The position numbers and the translations under genes were made by a program. Positions 1-9,979 of a DNA stretch of 64,000 bases are shown here, in pieces; position 1 is the stretch's first letter, and every line of letters starts with the position of its first letter. The notes under the pieces are model-generated. The model was not told the origin of the DNA. It worked only from the letters and a program-made list of their open reading frames with translations, and made no database searches. Source of the DNA: Cardiocondyla obscurior (Eukaryota; Arthropoda; Insecta; Hymenoptera; Formicidae); assembly GCF_019399895.1 (NCBI RefSeq), contig NC_091884.1:3270400-3334399 (forward strand). Reading direction: 5' to 3'.

Positions 1-180
1 ACTCCGAGCCGAAAGCAACACGAGGCTCGCGTACTTTGACGCTTGAACCGCGCGGAAGTAACTCCGAGCCGAAAGCAACACGAAGCTCGCGTACTTTGCC
101 GATCGGACCGCGCGGAAGTAACTCCGAGCCGAAAGCAACACGAGGCTCGCGTACTTTGCCGATCGGACTGCGCGGAAGTA

Positions 181-240
181 ACTCCGAGCCGAAAGCAACA
201 CGAGGCTCGCGAACTTTGACGCTTGGATCGCGCGGAAGTA
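181..240 (+). repeat. Exemplar type B monomer (left domain only)
   Basis: Compared with type A this copy has 'gaac' for 'gtac' at position 32, 'gacgcttgg' for 'gccgatcgg' at 38-46, and T for C at position 48. These changes destroy the first palindrome and trim the second to CGCGCG. The form is frequent in the left domain and absent from the right one. Confidence 0.93.
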
Positions 241-332
241 ACTCCGAGCCGAAAGCAACACGAGGCTCGCGTACTTTGACGGTCGGACCGCTCAAAAGTA
301 ACTACGTGCAGAAAGCAACACAAAACTCGTAA

Positions 333-504
333 ACTTAGCCGCTCGTCGGTCAAAATTACGAAGAGCTCAAGAAAGTAACACGAGATTTAAGAACATAGCC
401 GATCGTCAGCAGAGAGCTTAAAAAAACAGCACAAAACGCGAAAATTTAACTTTTACGAGAAAATAGGTAAGATAGCTCAAAAAAACAATACGGAGAACAA
501 AAAG
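333..504 (+). repeat. Left-type linker (exemplar, 172 bp)
   Basis: This A-rich segment runs from the E1 tail to the E4 start. A- and T-runs are centred near 423, 434, 444, 452, 461, 482 and 501, mostly one or two helical turns apart, which predicts intrinsic curvature. It holds no open frame beyond what leaks in from the flanks, and I recognise no promoter or RNA gene in it. Other linkers vary from 168 to 172 bp, essentially through A-run length. Confidence 0.88.
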
Positions 505-1682
505 TTGATTGCCCGAAACGTTCGAAAGCAGCCCCGAGCAGTAGCAACACAAAGCTCGCGGACTTTCTTGTCCGAACCGCTCGAAAGTAGCTACGAGCCG
601 AAAACAACACAAGGCTCGCGTACTTTGCCGATCGGACCGCGCGGAAGTAACTTCGAGCCGAAAGCAACACGAGGCTCGCGAACTTTGACGCTTGGATCGC
701 GCGGAAGTAACTCCGAGCCGAAAGCAACACGAGGCTCGCGTACTTTGACGGTCGGACCGCTCGGAAGTAACTACGTGCAGAAAGCAACACAAAACTCGTA
801 AACTTAGCCGCTCGTCGGTCGAAATTACGAAGAGCTCAAAAGAGTAACACGAGATTTAAGAACATAGCCGATCGTCAGCAGAGAGCTTAAAAAAACAGCA
901 CAAAACGCGAAAATTTAACTTTTACGAGAAAATAGGTAAGATAGCTCAAAAAAACAATACGGAGAACAAAAAGTTGATTGCCCGAAACGTTCGAAAGCAG
1001 CCCCGAGCAGTAGCAACACAAAGCTCGCGGACTTTCTTGTCCGAACCGCTCGAAAGTAGCTACGAGCCGAAAACAACACAAGGCTCGCGTACTTTGCCGA
1101 TCGGACCGCGCGGAAGTAACTTCGAGCCGAAAGCAGCACGAGGCTCGCGAACTTTGACGCTTGGATCGCGCGGAAGTAACTTTGAGCCGAAAGCAACACG
1201 AGGCTCGCGTACTTTGCCGATCGGACCGCGCGAAAGTAACTCCGAGCCGAAAGCAACACGAGGCTCGCGAACTTTGACGCTTGGATCGCGCGGAAGTAAC
1301 TCCGAGCCGAAAGCAACACAAGGCTCGCGTACTTTGCCGATCGGACTGCGCGGAAGTAACTCCGAGCCGAAAGCAACACGAGACTCGCGAACTTTGACGC
1401 TTGGATCGCGCGGAAGTAACTCCGAGCCGAAAGCAACACGAGGCTCGCGTACTTTGACGGTCGGACCGCTCGGAAGTAACTACGTGCAGAAAGCAACACA
1501 AAACTCGTAAACTTAGCCGCTCGTCGGTCGAAATTACGAAGAGCTCAAAAGAGTAACACGAGATTTAAGAACATAGCCGATCGTCAGCAGAGAGCTTAAA
1601 AAAACAGCACAAAACGCGAAAATTTAACTTTTACGAGAAAATAGGTAAGATAGCTCAAAAAAACAATACGGAGAACAAAAAG

Positions 1683-3506
1683 TTGATTGCCCGAAACGTT
1701 CGAAAGCAGCCCCGAGCAGTAGCAACACAAAGCTCGCGGACTTTCTTGTCCGAACCGCTCGAAAGTAGCTACGAGCCGAAAACAACACAAGGCTCGCGTA
1801 CTTTGCCGATCGGACCGTTCGGAAGTAACTCCGAGCCGAAAGCAACACGAGACTCGCGAACTTTGACGCTTGGATCGCGCGGAAGTAACTCCGAGCCGAA
1901 AGCAACACGAGGCTCGCGAACTTTGACGCTTGGATCGCGCGGAAGTAACTCCGAGCCGAAAGCAACACGAGGCTCGCGTACTTTGCCGATCGGACTGCGC
2001 GGAAGTAACTCCGAGCCGAAAGCAACACGAGGCTCGCGAACTTTGACGTTTGGATCGCGCGGAAGTAACTCCGAGCCGAAAGCAACACGAGGCTCGCGTA
2101 CTTTGACGGTCGGACCGCTCAAAAGTAACTACGTGCAGAAAGCAACACAAAACTCGTAAACTTAGCCGCTCGTCGGTCAAAATTACGAAGAGCTCAAGAA
2201 AGTAACACGAGATTTAAGAACATAGCCGATCGTCAGCAGAGAGCTTAAAAAAACAGCACAAAACGCGAAAATTTAACTTTTACGAGAAAATAGGTAAGAT
2301 AGCTCAAAAAACAATACGGAGAACAAAAGTTGATTGCCCGAAACGTTCGAAAGCAGCCCCGAGCAGTAGCAACACAAAGCTCGCGGACTTTCTTGTCCGA
2401 ACCGCTCGAAAGTAGCTACGAGCCGAAAACAACACAAGGCTCGCGTACTTTGCCGATCGGACCGCGCGGAAGTAACTCCGAGCCGAAAGCAACACGAGGC
2501 TCGCGAACTTTGACGCTTGGATCGCGCGGAAGTAACTCCGAGCCGAAAGCAACACGAGGCTCGCGTACTTTGACGGTCGGACCGCTCGGAAGTAACTACG
2601 TGCAGAAAGCAACACAAAACTCGTAAACTTAGCCGCTCGTCGGTCGAAATTACGAAGAGCTCAAAAGAGTAACACGAGATTTAAGAACATAGCCGATCGT
2701 CAGCAGAGAGCTTAAAAAAACAGCACAAAACGCGAAAATTTAACTTTTACGAGAAAATAGGTAAGATAGCTCAAAAAAACAATACGGAGAACAAAATTTG
2801 ATTGCCCGAAACGTTCGAAAGCAGCCCCGAGCAGTAGCAACACAAAGCTCGCGGACTTTCTTGTCCGAACCGCTCGAAAGTAGCTACGAGCCGAAAACAA
2901 CACAAGGCTCGCGTACTTTGCCGATCGGACCGCGCGGAAGTAACTTCGAGCCGAAAGCAACACGAGGCTCGCGAACTTTGACGCTTGGATCGCGCGGAAG
3001 TAACTTTAAGCCGAAAGCAACACGAGGCTCGCGTACTTTGCCGATCGGACCGCGCGAAAGTAACTCCGAGCCGAAAGCAACACGAGGCTCGCGAACTTTG
3101 ACGCTTGGATCGCGCGGAAGTAACTCCGAGCCGAAAGCAACACAAGGCTCGCGTACTTTGCCGATCGGACTGCGCGGAAGTAACTCCGAGCCGAAAGCAA
3201 CACGAGACTCGCGAACTTTGACGCTTGGATCGCGCGGAAGTAACTCCGAGCCGAAAGCAACACGAGGCTCGCGTACTTTGACGGTCGGACCGCTCGGAAG
3301 TAACTACGTGCAGAAAGCAACACAAAACTCGTAAACTTAGCCGCTCGTCGGTCGAAATTACGAAGAGCTCAAAAGAGTAACACGAGATTTAAGAACATAG
3401 CCGATCGTCAGCAGAGAGCTTAAAAAAACAGCACAAAACGCGAAAATTTAACTTTTACGAGAAAATAGGTAAGATAGCTCAAAAAAACAATACGGAGAAC
3501 AAAAAG
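1683..3506 (+). repeat. Units 4-6 (6, 3 and 7 monomers), tandem copy of units 1-3
   Basis: Bodies are 1683-2159, 2330-2626 and 2798-3334; linkers are 2160-2329, 2627-2797 and 3335-3506. Offsets to units 1-3 are 1,827, 1,825 and 1,824 bp; the drift comes mostly from A-run length. Unit 6 shows 'taactttaagcc', a one-base variant of unit 3. The 3' part of unit 6, from about 2,941, starts the segment duplicated at 12.8 kb. Confidence 0.88.
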
Positions 3507-3591
3507 TTGATTGCCCGAAACGTTCGAAAGCAGCCCCGAGCAGTAGCAACACAAAGCTCGCGGACTTTCTTGTCCGAACCGCTCGAAAGTA
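3477..3591 (+). repeat. E4 and E5, diverged left-edge monomers (57 + 58 bp, exemplar)
   Basis: E4 (3477-3533) aligns through 'gttgattgcccgaaacg' against 'actttgccgatcggaccg'. E5 (3534-3591) is closer to canonical: 'gcagtagcaacacaaagctc' matches 'gccgaaagcaacacgaggctc'. Divergence therefore falls from E3 through E4 and E5 towards the monomer run, mirroring E2 and E1 on the other side. Confidence 0.85.
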
Positions 3592-3711
3592 GCTACGAGC
3601 CGAAAACAACACAAGGCTCGCGTACTTTGCCGATCGGACCGCGCGGAAGTAACTCCGAGCCGAAAGCAACACGAGGCTCGCGAACTTTGACGGTCGGACC
3701 GCTCGGAAGTA

Positions 3712-3769
3712 ACTACGTGCAGAAAGCAAAACAAAACTCGTAAACTTAGCCGCTCGTCGGTCGAAATTA
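3712..3769 (+). repeat. E1, diverged edge monomer (58 bp, exemplar)
   Basis: It aligns to the canonical monomer from base 1: 'actacgtgcagaaagcaa' matches 'actccgagccgaaagcaa'. The usual E1 copy agrees with the canonical monomer at about 30 of its first 40 bases. It loses 2 bp near its end. It holds the 'ctcgtaa' that closes the spurious plus-strand frame of each unit. Confidence 0.88.
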
Positions 3770-3831
3770 CGAAGAGCTCAAGAAAGTAACACGAGATTTA
3801 AGAACATAGCCGATCGCCAGCAGAGAGCTTA
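3770..3831 (+). repeat. E2, diverged edge monomer (62 bp, exemplar)
   Basis: The segment aligns as a degraded monomer: 'aagaaagtaacacgag' corresponds to 'ccgaaagcaacacgag', followed by 'aagaacatagccgatcg' for 'gtactttgccgatcg'. Two forms alternate in the left domain, 'gatcgtcagc' and 'gatcgccagc'; the right domain has only the second. Confidence 0.85.
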
Positions 3832-3885
3832 AAAAATCAGCACAAAACGCGAAAATTTAACTTTTACGAGAAAATAGGTAAGATA
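3832..3885 (+). repeat. E3, most diverged A-rich monomer (54 bp, exemplar)
   Basis: This is the AT-rich core of the linker, with runs of A and T (aaaaaa, aaaa, aaaattt, tttt, aaaa) about 9-12 bp apart. Alignment to the monomer is weak but colinear ('gcacaaaacgcg' for 'caacacgaggctcgcg'). The copy after unit 7 has 'aaaatcagc' where most have 'aaaacagc'; that variant occurs mainly after 2-monomer units. Confidence 0.75.
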
Positions 3886-6660
3886 GCTCAAAAAAACAAT
3901 ACGGAGAACAAAAAGTTGATTGCCCGAAACGTTCGAAAGCAGCCCCGAGCAGTAGCAACACAGGGCTCGCGGACTTTCTTGTCCGAACCGCTCGGAAGTA
4001 GCTACGAGCCGAAAACAACACGAGGCTCGCGTACTTTGCCGATCGGACCGCGCGGAAGTAACTCCGAGCCGAAAGCAACACGAGGCTCGCGAACTTTGAC
4101 GCTTGGATCGCGCGGAAGTAACTCCGAGCCGAAAGCAACACGAGGCTCGCGTACTTTGCCGATCGGACCGTTCGGAAGTAACTCCGAGCCGAAAGCAACA
4201 CGAGGCTCGCGAACTTTGACGCTTGGATCGCGCGGAAGTAACTCCGAGCCGAAAGCAACACGAGGCTCGCGAACTTTGACTCTTGGATCGCGCGGAAGGA
4301 ACTTTGAGCCGAAAGCAACACGAGGCTCGCGTACTTTGCCGATCGGACTGCGCGGAAGTAACTCCGAGCCGAAAGCAACACGAGGCTCGCGAACTTTGAC
4401 GCTTGGATCGCGCGGAAGTAACTCCGAGCCGAAAGCAACACGAGGCTCGCGTACTTTGACGGTCGGACCGCTCGGAAGTAACTACGTGCAGAAAGCAACA
4501 CAAAACTCGTAAACTTAGCCGCTCGTCGGTCGAAATTACGAAGAGCTCAAGAAAGTAACACGAGATTTAAGAACATAGCCGATCGTCAGCAGAGAGCTTA
4601 AAAAAACAGCACAAAACGCGAAAATTTAACTTTTACGAAAAAATAGGTAAGATAGCTCAAAAAAACAATACGGAGAACAAAAAGTTGATTGCCCGAAACG
4701 TTCGAAAGCAGCCCCGAGCAGTAGCAACACAAAGCTCGCGGACGTTCTTGTCCGAACCGCTCGAAAGTAGCTACGAGCCGAAAACAACACAAGGCTCGCG
4801 TACTTTGCCGATCGGACCGCGCGGAAGTAACTTCGAGCCGAAAGCAACACGAGGCTCGCGAACTTTGACGCTTGGATCGCGCGGAAGTAACTCCGAGCCG
4901 AAAGCAACACGAGGCTCGCGTACTTTGCCGATCGGACCGCGCGGAAGTAACTCCGAGCCGAAAGCAACACGAGGCTCGCGAACTTTGACGTTTGGATCGC
5001 GCGGAAGTAACTCCGAGCCGAAAGCAACACAAGGCTCGCGTACTTTGCCGATCGGACTGCGCGGAAGTAACTCCGAGCCGAAAGCAACACGAGACTCGCG
5101 AACTTTGACGCTTGGATCGCGCGGAAGTAACTCCGAGCCGAAAGCAACACGAGGCTCGCGTACTTTGACGGTCGGACCGCTCGGAAGTAACTACGTGCAG
5201 AAAGCAACACAAAACTCGTAAACTTAGCCGCTCGTCGGTCGAAATTACGAAGAGCTCAAAAGAGTAACACGAGATTTAAGAACATAGCCGATCGTCAGCA
5301 GAGAGCTTAAAAAAACAGCACAAAACGCGAAAATTTAACTTTTACGAGAAAATAGGTAAGATAGCTCAAAAAAACAATACGGAGAACAAAAAGTTGATTG
5401 CCCGAAACGTTCGAAAGCAGCCCCGAGCAGTAGCAACACAAAGCTCGCGGACTTTCTTGTCCGAACGAACCGCTCGAAAGTAGCTACGAGCCGAAAACAA
5501 CACAAGGCTCGCGTACTTTGCCGATCGGACCGCGCGGAAGTAACTCCGAGCCGAAAGCAACACGAGGCTCGCGAACTTTGACGGTCGGACCGCTCGGAAG
5601 TAACTACGTGCAGAAAGCAACACAAAACTCGTAAACTTAGCCGCTCGTCGGTCGAAATTACGAAGAGCTCAAAAAAGTAACACGAGATTTAAGAACATAG
5701 CCGATCGCCAGCAGAGAGCTTAAAAAAACAGCACAAAACGCGAAAATTTAACTTTTACGAGAAAATAGGTAAGATAGCTCAAAAAAACAATACGGAGAAC
5801 AAAAAGTTGATTGCCCGAAACGTTCGAAAGCAGCCCCGAGCAGTAGCAACACAGGGCTCGCGGACTTTCTTGTCCGAACCGCTCGGAAGTAGCTACGAGC
5901 CGAAAACAACACGAGGCTCGCGTACTTTGCCGATCGGACCGCGCGGAAGTAACTCCGAGCCGAAAGCAACACGAGGCTCGCGAACTTTGACGCTTGGATC
6001 GCGCGGAAGTAACTCCGAGCCGAAAGCAACACGAGGCTCGCGTACTTTGCCGATCGGACTGCGCGGAAGTAACTACGTGCAGAAAGCAACACAAAACTCG
6101 TAAACTTAGCCGCTCGTCGGTCGAAATTACGAAGAGCTCAAGAAAGTAACACGAGATTTAAAAACATAGCCGATCGCCAGCAGAGAGCTCGAAAAAACAG
6201 CACAAAACGCGAAAATTTAACTTTTACGAAAAAATAGTTAAGATAGCTCAAAAAAACAATACCGAAAATAAAAAGTTGATTGCCCGAAACTTTCGAAAGC
6301 AGCCCCGAGCAGTAGCAACACAAAGCTCGCGGACTTTCTTGTCCGAACCGCTCGAAAGTAGCTACGAGCCGAAAACAACACAAGGCTCGCGTACTTTGCC
6401 GATCGGACCGTTCGGAAGTAACTCCGAGCCGAAAGCAACACGAGACTCGCGAACTTTGACGCTTGGATCGCGCGGAAGTAACTCCGAGCCGAAAGCAACA
6501 CGAGGCTCGCGAACTTTGACGCTTGGATCGCGCGGAAGTAACTCCGAGCCGAAAGCAACACGAGGCTCGCGTACTTTGCCGATCGGACTGCGCGGAAGTA
6601 ACTCCGAGCCGAAAGCAACACGAGGCTCGCGAACTTTGACGCTTGGATCGCGCGGAAGTA

Positions 6661-6720
6661 ACTCCGAGCCGAAAGCAACACGAGGCTCGCGTACTTTGAC
6701 GGTCGGACCGCTCGGAAGTA
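6661..6720 (+). repeat. Exemplar terminal (T) monomer of a unit
   Basis: The last near-canonical monomer before E1 carries 'gacggtcgg' and usually 'accgctcggaagta' in place of 'accgcgcggaagta'. Nearly every unit in both domains ends with this form, so it marks the right edge of a monomer run. Exceptions are units 11, 27 and 33, which go from a 'gatcggactg' monomer straight into E1. Confidence 0.92.
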
Positions 6721-8040
6721 ACTACGTGCAGAAAGCAACACAAAACTCGTAAACTTAGCCGCTCGTCGGTCGAAATTACGAAGAGCTCAAGAAAGTAACA
6801 CGAGATTTAAGAACATAGCCGATCGTCAGCAGAGAGCTTAAAAAAACAGCACAAAACGCGAAAATTTAACTTTTACGAGAAAATAGGTAAGATAGCTCAA
6901 AAAAACAATACGGAGAACAAAAAGTTGATTGCCCGAAACGTTCGAAAGCAGCCCCGAGCAGTAGCAACACAAAGCTCGCGGACTTTCTTGTCCGAACCGC
7001 TCGAAAGTAGCTACGAGCCGAAAACAACACAAGGCTCGCGTACTTTGCCGATCGGACCGCGCGGAAGTAACTTCGAGCCGAAAGCAACACGAGGCTCGCG
7101 AACTTTGACGCTTGGATCGCGCGGAAGTAACTCCGAGCCGAAAGCAACACGAGGCTCGCGTACTTTGCCGATCGGACCGCGCGGAAGTAACTCCGAGCCG
7201 AAAGCAACACGAGGCTCGCGAACTTTGACGCTTGGATCGCGCGGAAGTAACTCCGAGCCGAAAGCAACACAAGGCTCGCGTACTTTGCCGATCGGACTGC
7301 GCGGAAGTAACTCCGAGCCGAAAGCAACACGAGACTCGCGAACTTTGACGCTTGGATCGCGCGGAAGTAACTCCGAGCCGAAAGCAACACGAGGCTCGCG
7401 TACTTTGACGGTCGGACCGCTCGGAAGTAACTACGTGCAGAAAGCAACACAAAACTCGTAAACTTAGCCGCTCGTCGGTCGAAATTACGAAGAGCTCAAA
7501 AGAGTAACACGAGATTTAAGAACATAGCCGATCGTCAGCAGAGAGCTTAAAAAAACAGCACAAAACGCGAAAATTTAACTTTTACGAGAAAATAGGTAAG
7601 ATAGCTCAAAAAACAATACGGAGAACAAAAGTTGATTGCCCGAAACGTTCGAAAGCAGCCCCGAGCAGTAGCAACACAAAGCTCGCGGACTTTCTTGTCC
7701 GAACCGCTCGAAAGTAGCTACGAGCCGAAAACAACACAAGGCTCGCGTACTTTGCCGATCGGACCGCGCGGAAGTAACTCCGAGCCGAAAGCAACACGAG
7801 GCTCGCGAACTTTGACGGTCGGACCGCTCGGAAGTAACTACGTGCAGAAAGCAACACAAAACTCGTAAACTTAGCCGCTCGTCGGTCGAAATTACGAAGA
7901 GCTCAAGAAAGTAACACGAGATTTAAGAACATAGCCGATCGCCAGCAGAGAGCTTAAAAAATCAGCACAAAACGCGAAAATTTAACTTTTACGAGAAAAT
8001 AGGTAAGATAGCTCAAAAAAACAATACGGAGAACAAAAAG

Positions 8041-9979
8041 TTGATTGCCCGAAACGTTCGAAAGCAGCCCCGAGCAGTAGCAACACAGGGCTCGCGGACT
8101 TTCTTGTCCGAACCGCTCAGAAGTAGCTACGAGCCGAAAACAACACGAGGCTCGCGTACTTTGCCGATCGGACCGCGCGGAAGTAACTCCGAGCAGAAAG
8201 CAACACGAGGCTCGCGAACTTTGACGCTTGGATCGCGCGGAAGTAACTCCGAGCCGAAAGAAACACGAGGCTCGCGTACTTTGCCGATCGGACAGCGCGG
8301 AAGTAACTCCGAGCCGAAAGCAACACGAGGCTCGCGAACTTTGACGTTTGGATCGCGCGGAAGTAACTCCGAGCCGAAAGCAACACGAGGCTCGCGTACT
8401 TTGACGGTCGGACCGCTCGAAAGTAACTACGTGCAGAAAGCAACACAAAACTCGTAAACTTAGCCGCTCGTCGGTCGAAATTACGAAGAGCTCAAGAAAG
8501 TAACACGAGATTTAAGAACATAGCCGATCGCCAGCAGAGAGCTCGAAAAACAGCACAAAACGCGAAAATTTAACTTTTACGAAAAATAGGTAAGATAGCT
8601 CAAAAAACAATACCGAGAACAAAAAGTTGATTGCCCGAAACGTTCGAAAGCAGCCCCGAGCAGTAGCAACACAAAGCTCGCGGACTTTCTTGTCCGAACC
8701 GCTCGAAAGTAGCTACGAGCCGAAAACAACACAAGGCTCGCGTACTTTGCCGATCGGACCGCGCGGAAGTAACTCCGAGCCGAAAGCAACACGAGGCTCG
8801 CGAACTTTGACGCTTGGATCGCGCGGAAGTAACTCCGAGCCGAAAGCAACACGAGGCTCGCGAACTTTGACGCTTGGATCGCGCGGAAGTAACTCCGAGC
8901 CGAAAGCAACACGAGGCTCGCGTACTTTGCCGATCGGACTGCGCGGAAGTAACTCCGAGCCGAAAGCAACACGAGGCTCGCGAACTTTGACGCTTAGATC
9001 GCGCGGAAGTAACTCCGAGCCGAAAGCAACACGAGGCTCGCGTACTTTGACGGTCGGACCGCTCGGAAGTAACTACGTGCAGAAAGCAACACAAAACTCG
9101 TAAACTTAGCCGCTCGTCGGTCGAAATTACGAAGAGCTCAAGAAAGTAACACGAGATTTAAGAACATAGCCGATCGTCAGCAGAGAGCTTAAAAAAACAG
9201 CACAAAACGCGAAAATTTAACTTTTACGAAAAATAGGTAAGATAGCTCAAAAAACAATACGGAGAACAAAAGTTGATTGCCCGAAACGTTCGAAAGCAGC
9301 CCCGAGCAGTAGCAACACAAAGCTCGCGGACTTTCTTGTCCGAACCGCTCGAAAGTAGCTACGAGCCGAAAACAACACAAGGCTCGCGTACTTTGCCGAT
9401 CGGACCGCGCGGAAGTAACTCCGAGCCGAAAGCAACACGAGGCTCGCGAACTTTGACGCTTGGATCGCGCGGAAGTAACTCCGAGCCGAAAGCAACACGA
9501 GGCTCGCGTACTTTGCCGATCGGACCGCGCGGAAGTAACTCCGAGCCGAAAGCAACACGAGGCTCGCGAACTTTGACGTTTGGATCGCGCGGAAGTAACT
9601 CCGAGCCGAAAGCAACACAAGGCTCGCGTACTTTGCCGATCGGACTGCGCGGAAGTAACTCCGAGCCGAAAGCAACACGAGACTCGCGAACTTTGACGCT
9701 TGGATCGCGCGGAAGTAACTCCGAGCCGAAAGCAACACGAGGCTCGCGTACTTTGACGGTCGGACCGCTCGGAAGTAACTACGTGCAGAAAGCAACACAA
9801 AACTCGTAAACTTAGCCGCTCGTCGGTCGAAATTACGAAGAGCTCAAAAGAGTAACACGAGATTTAAGAACATAGCCGATCGTCAGCAGAGAGCTTAAAA
9901 AAACAGCACAAAACGCGAAAATTTAACTTTTACGAGAAAATAGGTAAGATAGCTCAAAAAACAATACGGAGAACAAAAG
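8041..9979 (+). repeat. Units 15-17 (5, 6, 7 monomers)
   Basis: Bodies are 8041-8457, 8627-9103 and 9273-9809. Unit 15 has two rare variants, 'gagcagaaagc' near 8200 and 'gccgaaagaaacacgagg' near 8260, plus 'gatcggacagcg'. Unit 16 has 'gcttagatcg' near 8995. The same variants reappear about 2.0 kb downstream in units 18-19. Linkers here are 169-170 bp because A-runs are one or two bases shorter. Confidence 0.88.

Larger units (their letters stand above)
1..1682 (+). repeat. Units 1-3 (partial, 3 and 7 monomers) with linkers
   Basis: The unit 1 tail (1-332) shows five monomers, the first with a 'gcttgaaccg' form I saw nowhere else. Unit 2 is 505-801 (3 monomers) and unit 3 is 974-1510 (7 monomers). 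Linkers are 333-504, 802-973 and 1511-1682, each 172 bp. The group is repeated as units 4-6: unit 1 ends in 'gctcaaaagtaac' with 'cggtcaaaatt' in E1, exactly as unit 4 does, and units 2/5 and 3/6 pair by size and sequence at an offset of about 1,825 bp. Confidence 0.9.
3477..3885 (+). repeat. Exemplar shortest higher-order unit (7 monomer-equivalents, 409 bp)
   Basis: This unit can be split fully into monomers: E4 3477-3533 (57 bp), E5 3534-3591 (58), a near-canonical monomer 3592-3651 (60), terminal T 3652-3711 (60), E1 3712-3769 (58), E2 3770-3831 (62) and E3 3832-3885 (54). The total is 409 bp, that is 7 x 60 minus 11. Longer units differ by adding 60-bp monomers between the near-canonical monomer and T. 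The E1 copy here carries a 'gcaaaacaaaac' variant that also marks its duplicate at 13.56 kb. Confidence 0.92.
3507..8040 (+). repeat. Units 7-14 (2, 8, 7, 2, 3, 6, 7, 2 monomers)
   Basis: Bodies are 3507-3743, 3916-4512, 4685-5221, 5394-5634, 5807-6103, 6276-6752, 6925-7461 and 7632-7868. Diagnostic variants are 'gcaaaacaaaac' in E1 of unit 7; 'actcttggatcg' with 'gaaggaactttg' at 4280-4306 in unit 8; 'ggacgttcttg' near 4740 in unit 9; a 4-bp 'cgaa' duplication near 5463-5470 in unit 10; absence of a T monomer in unit 11; and 'gaaactttcg' in E4 of unit 12. Several recur in the copy at 13.3-17.4 kb. Linkers are 172 bp except 7462-7631 (170). Confidence 0.9.

Noticed and set aside
333..504. Pol III B-box-like 'cgttcgaaagc' in E4
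   Set aside because: Only the central GTTCGA matches the B-box consensus, the downstream bases do not, and no A-box or tRNA fold is present. It is explained as a diverged monomer.
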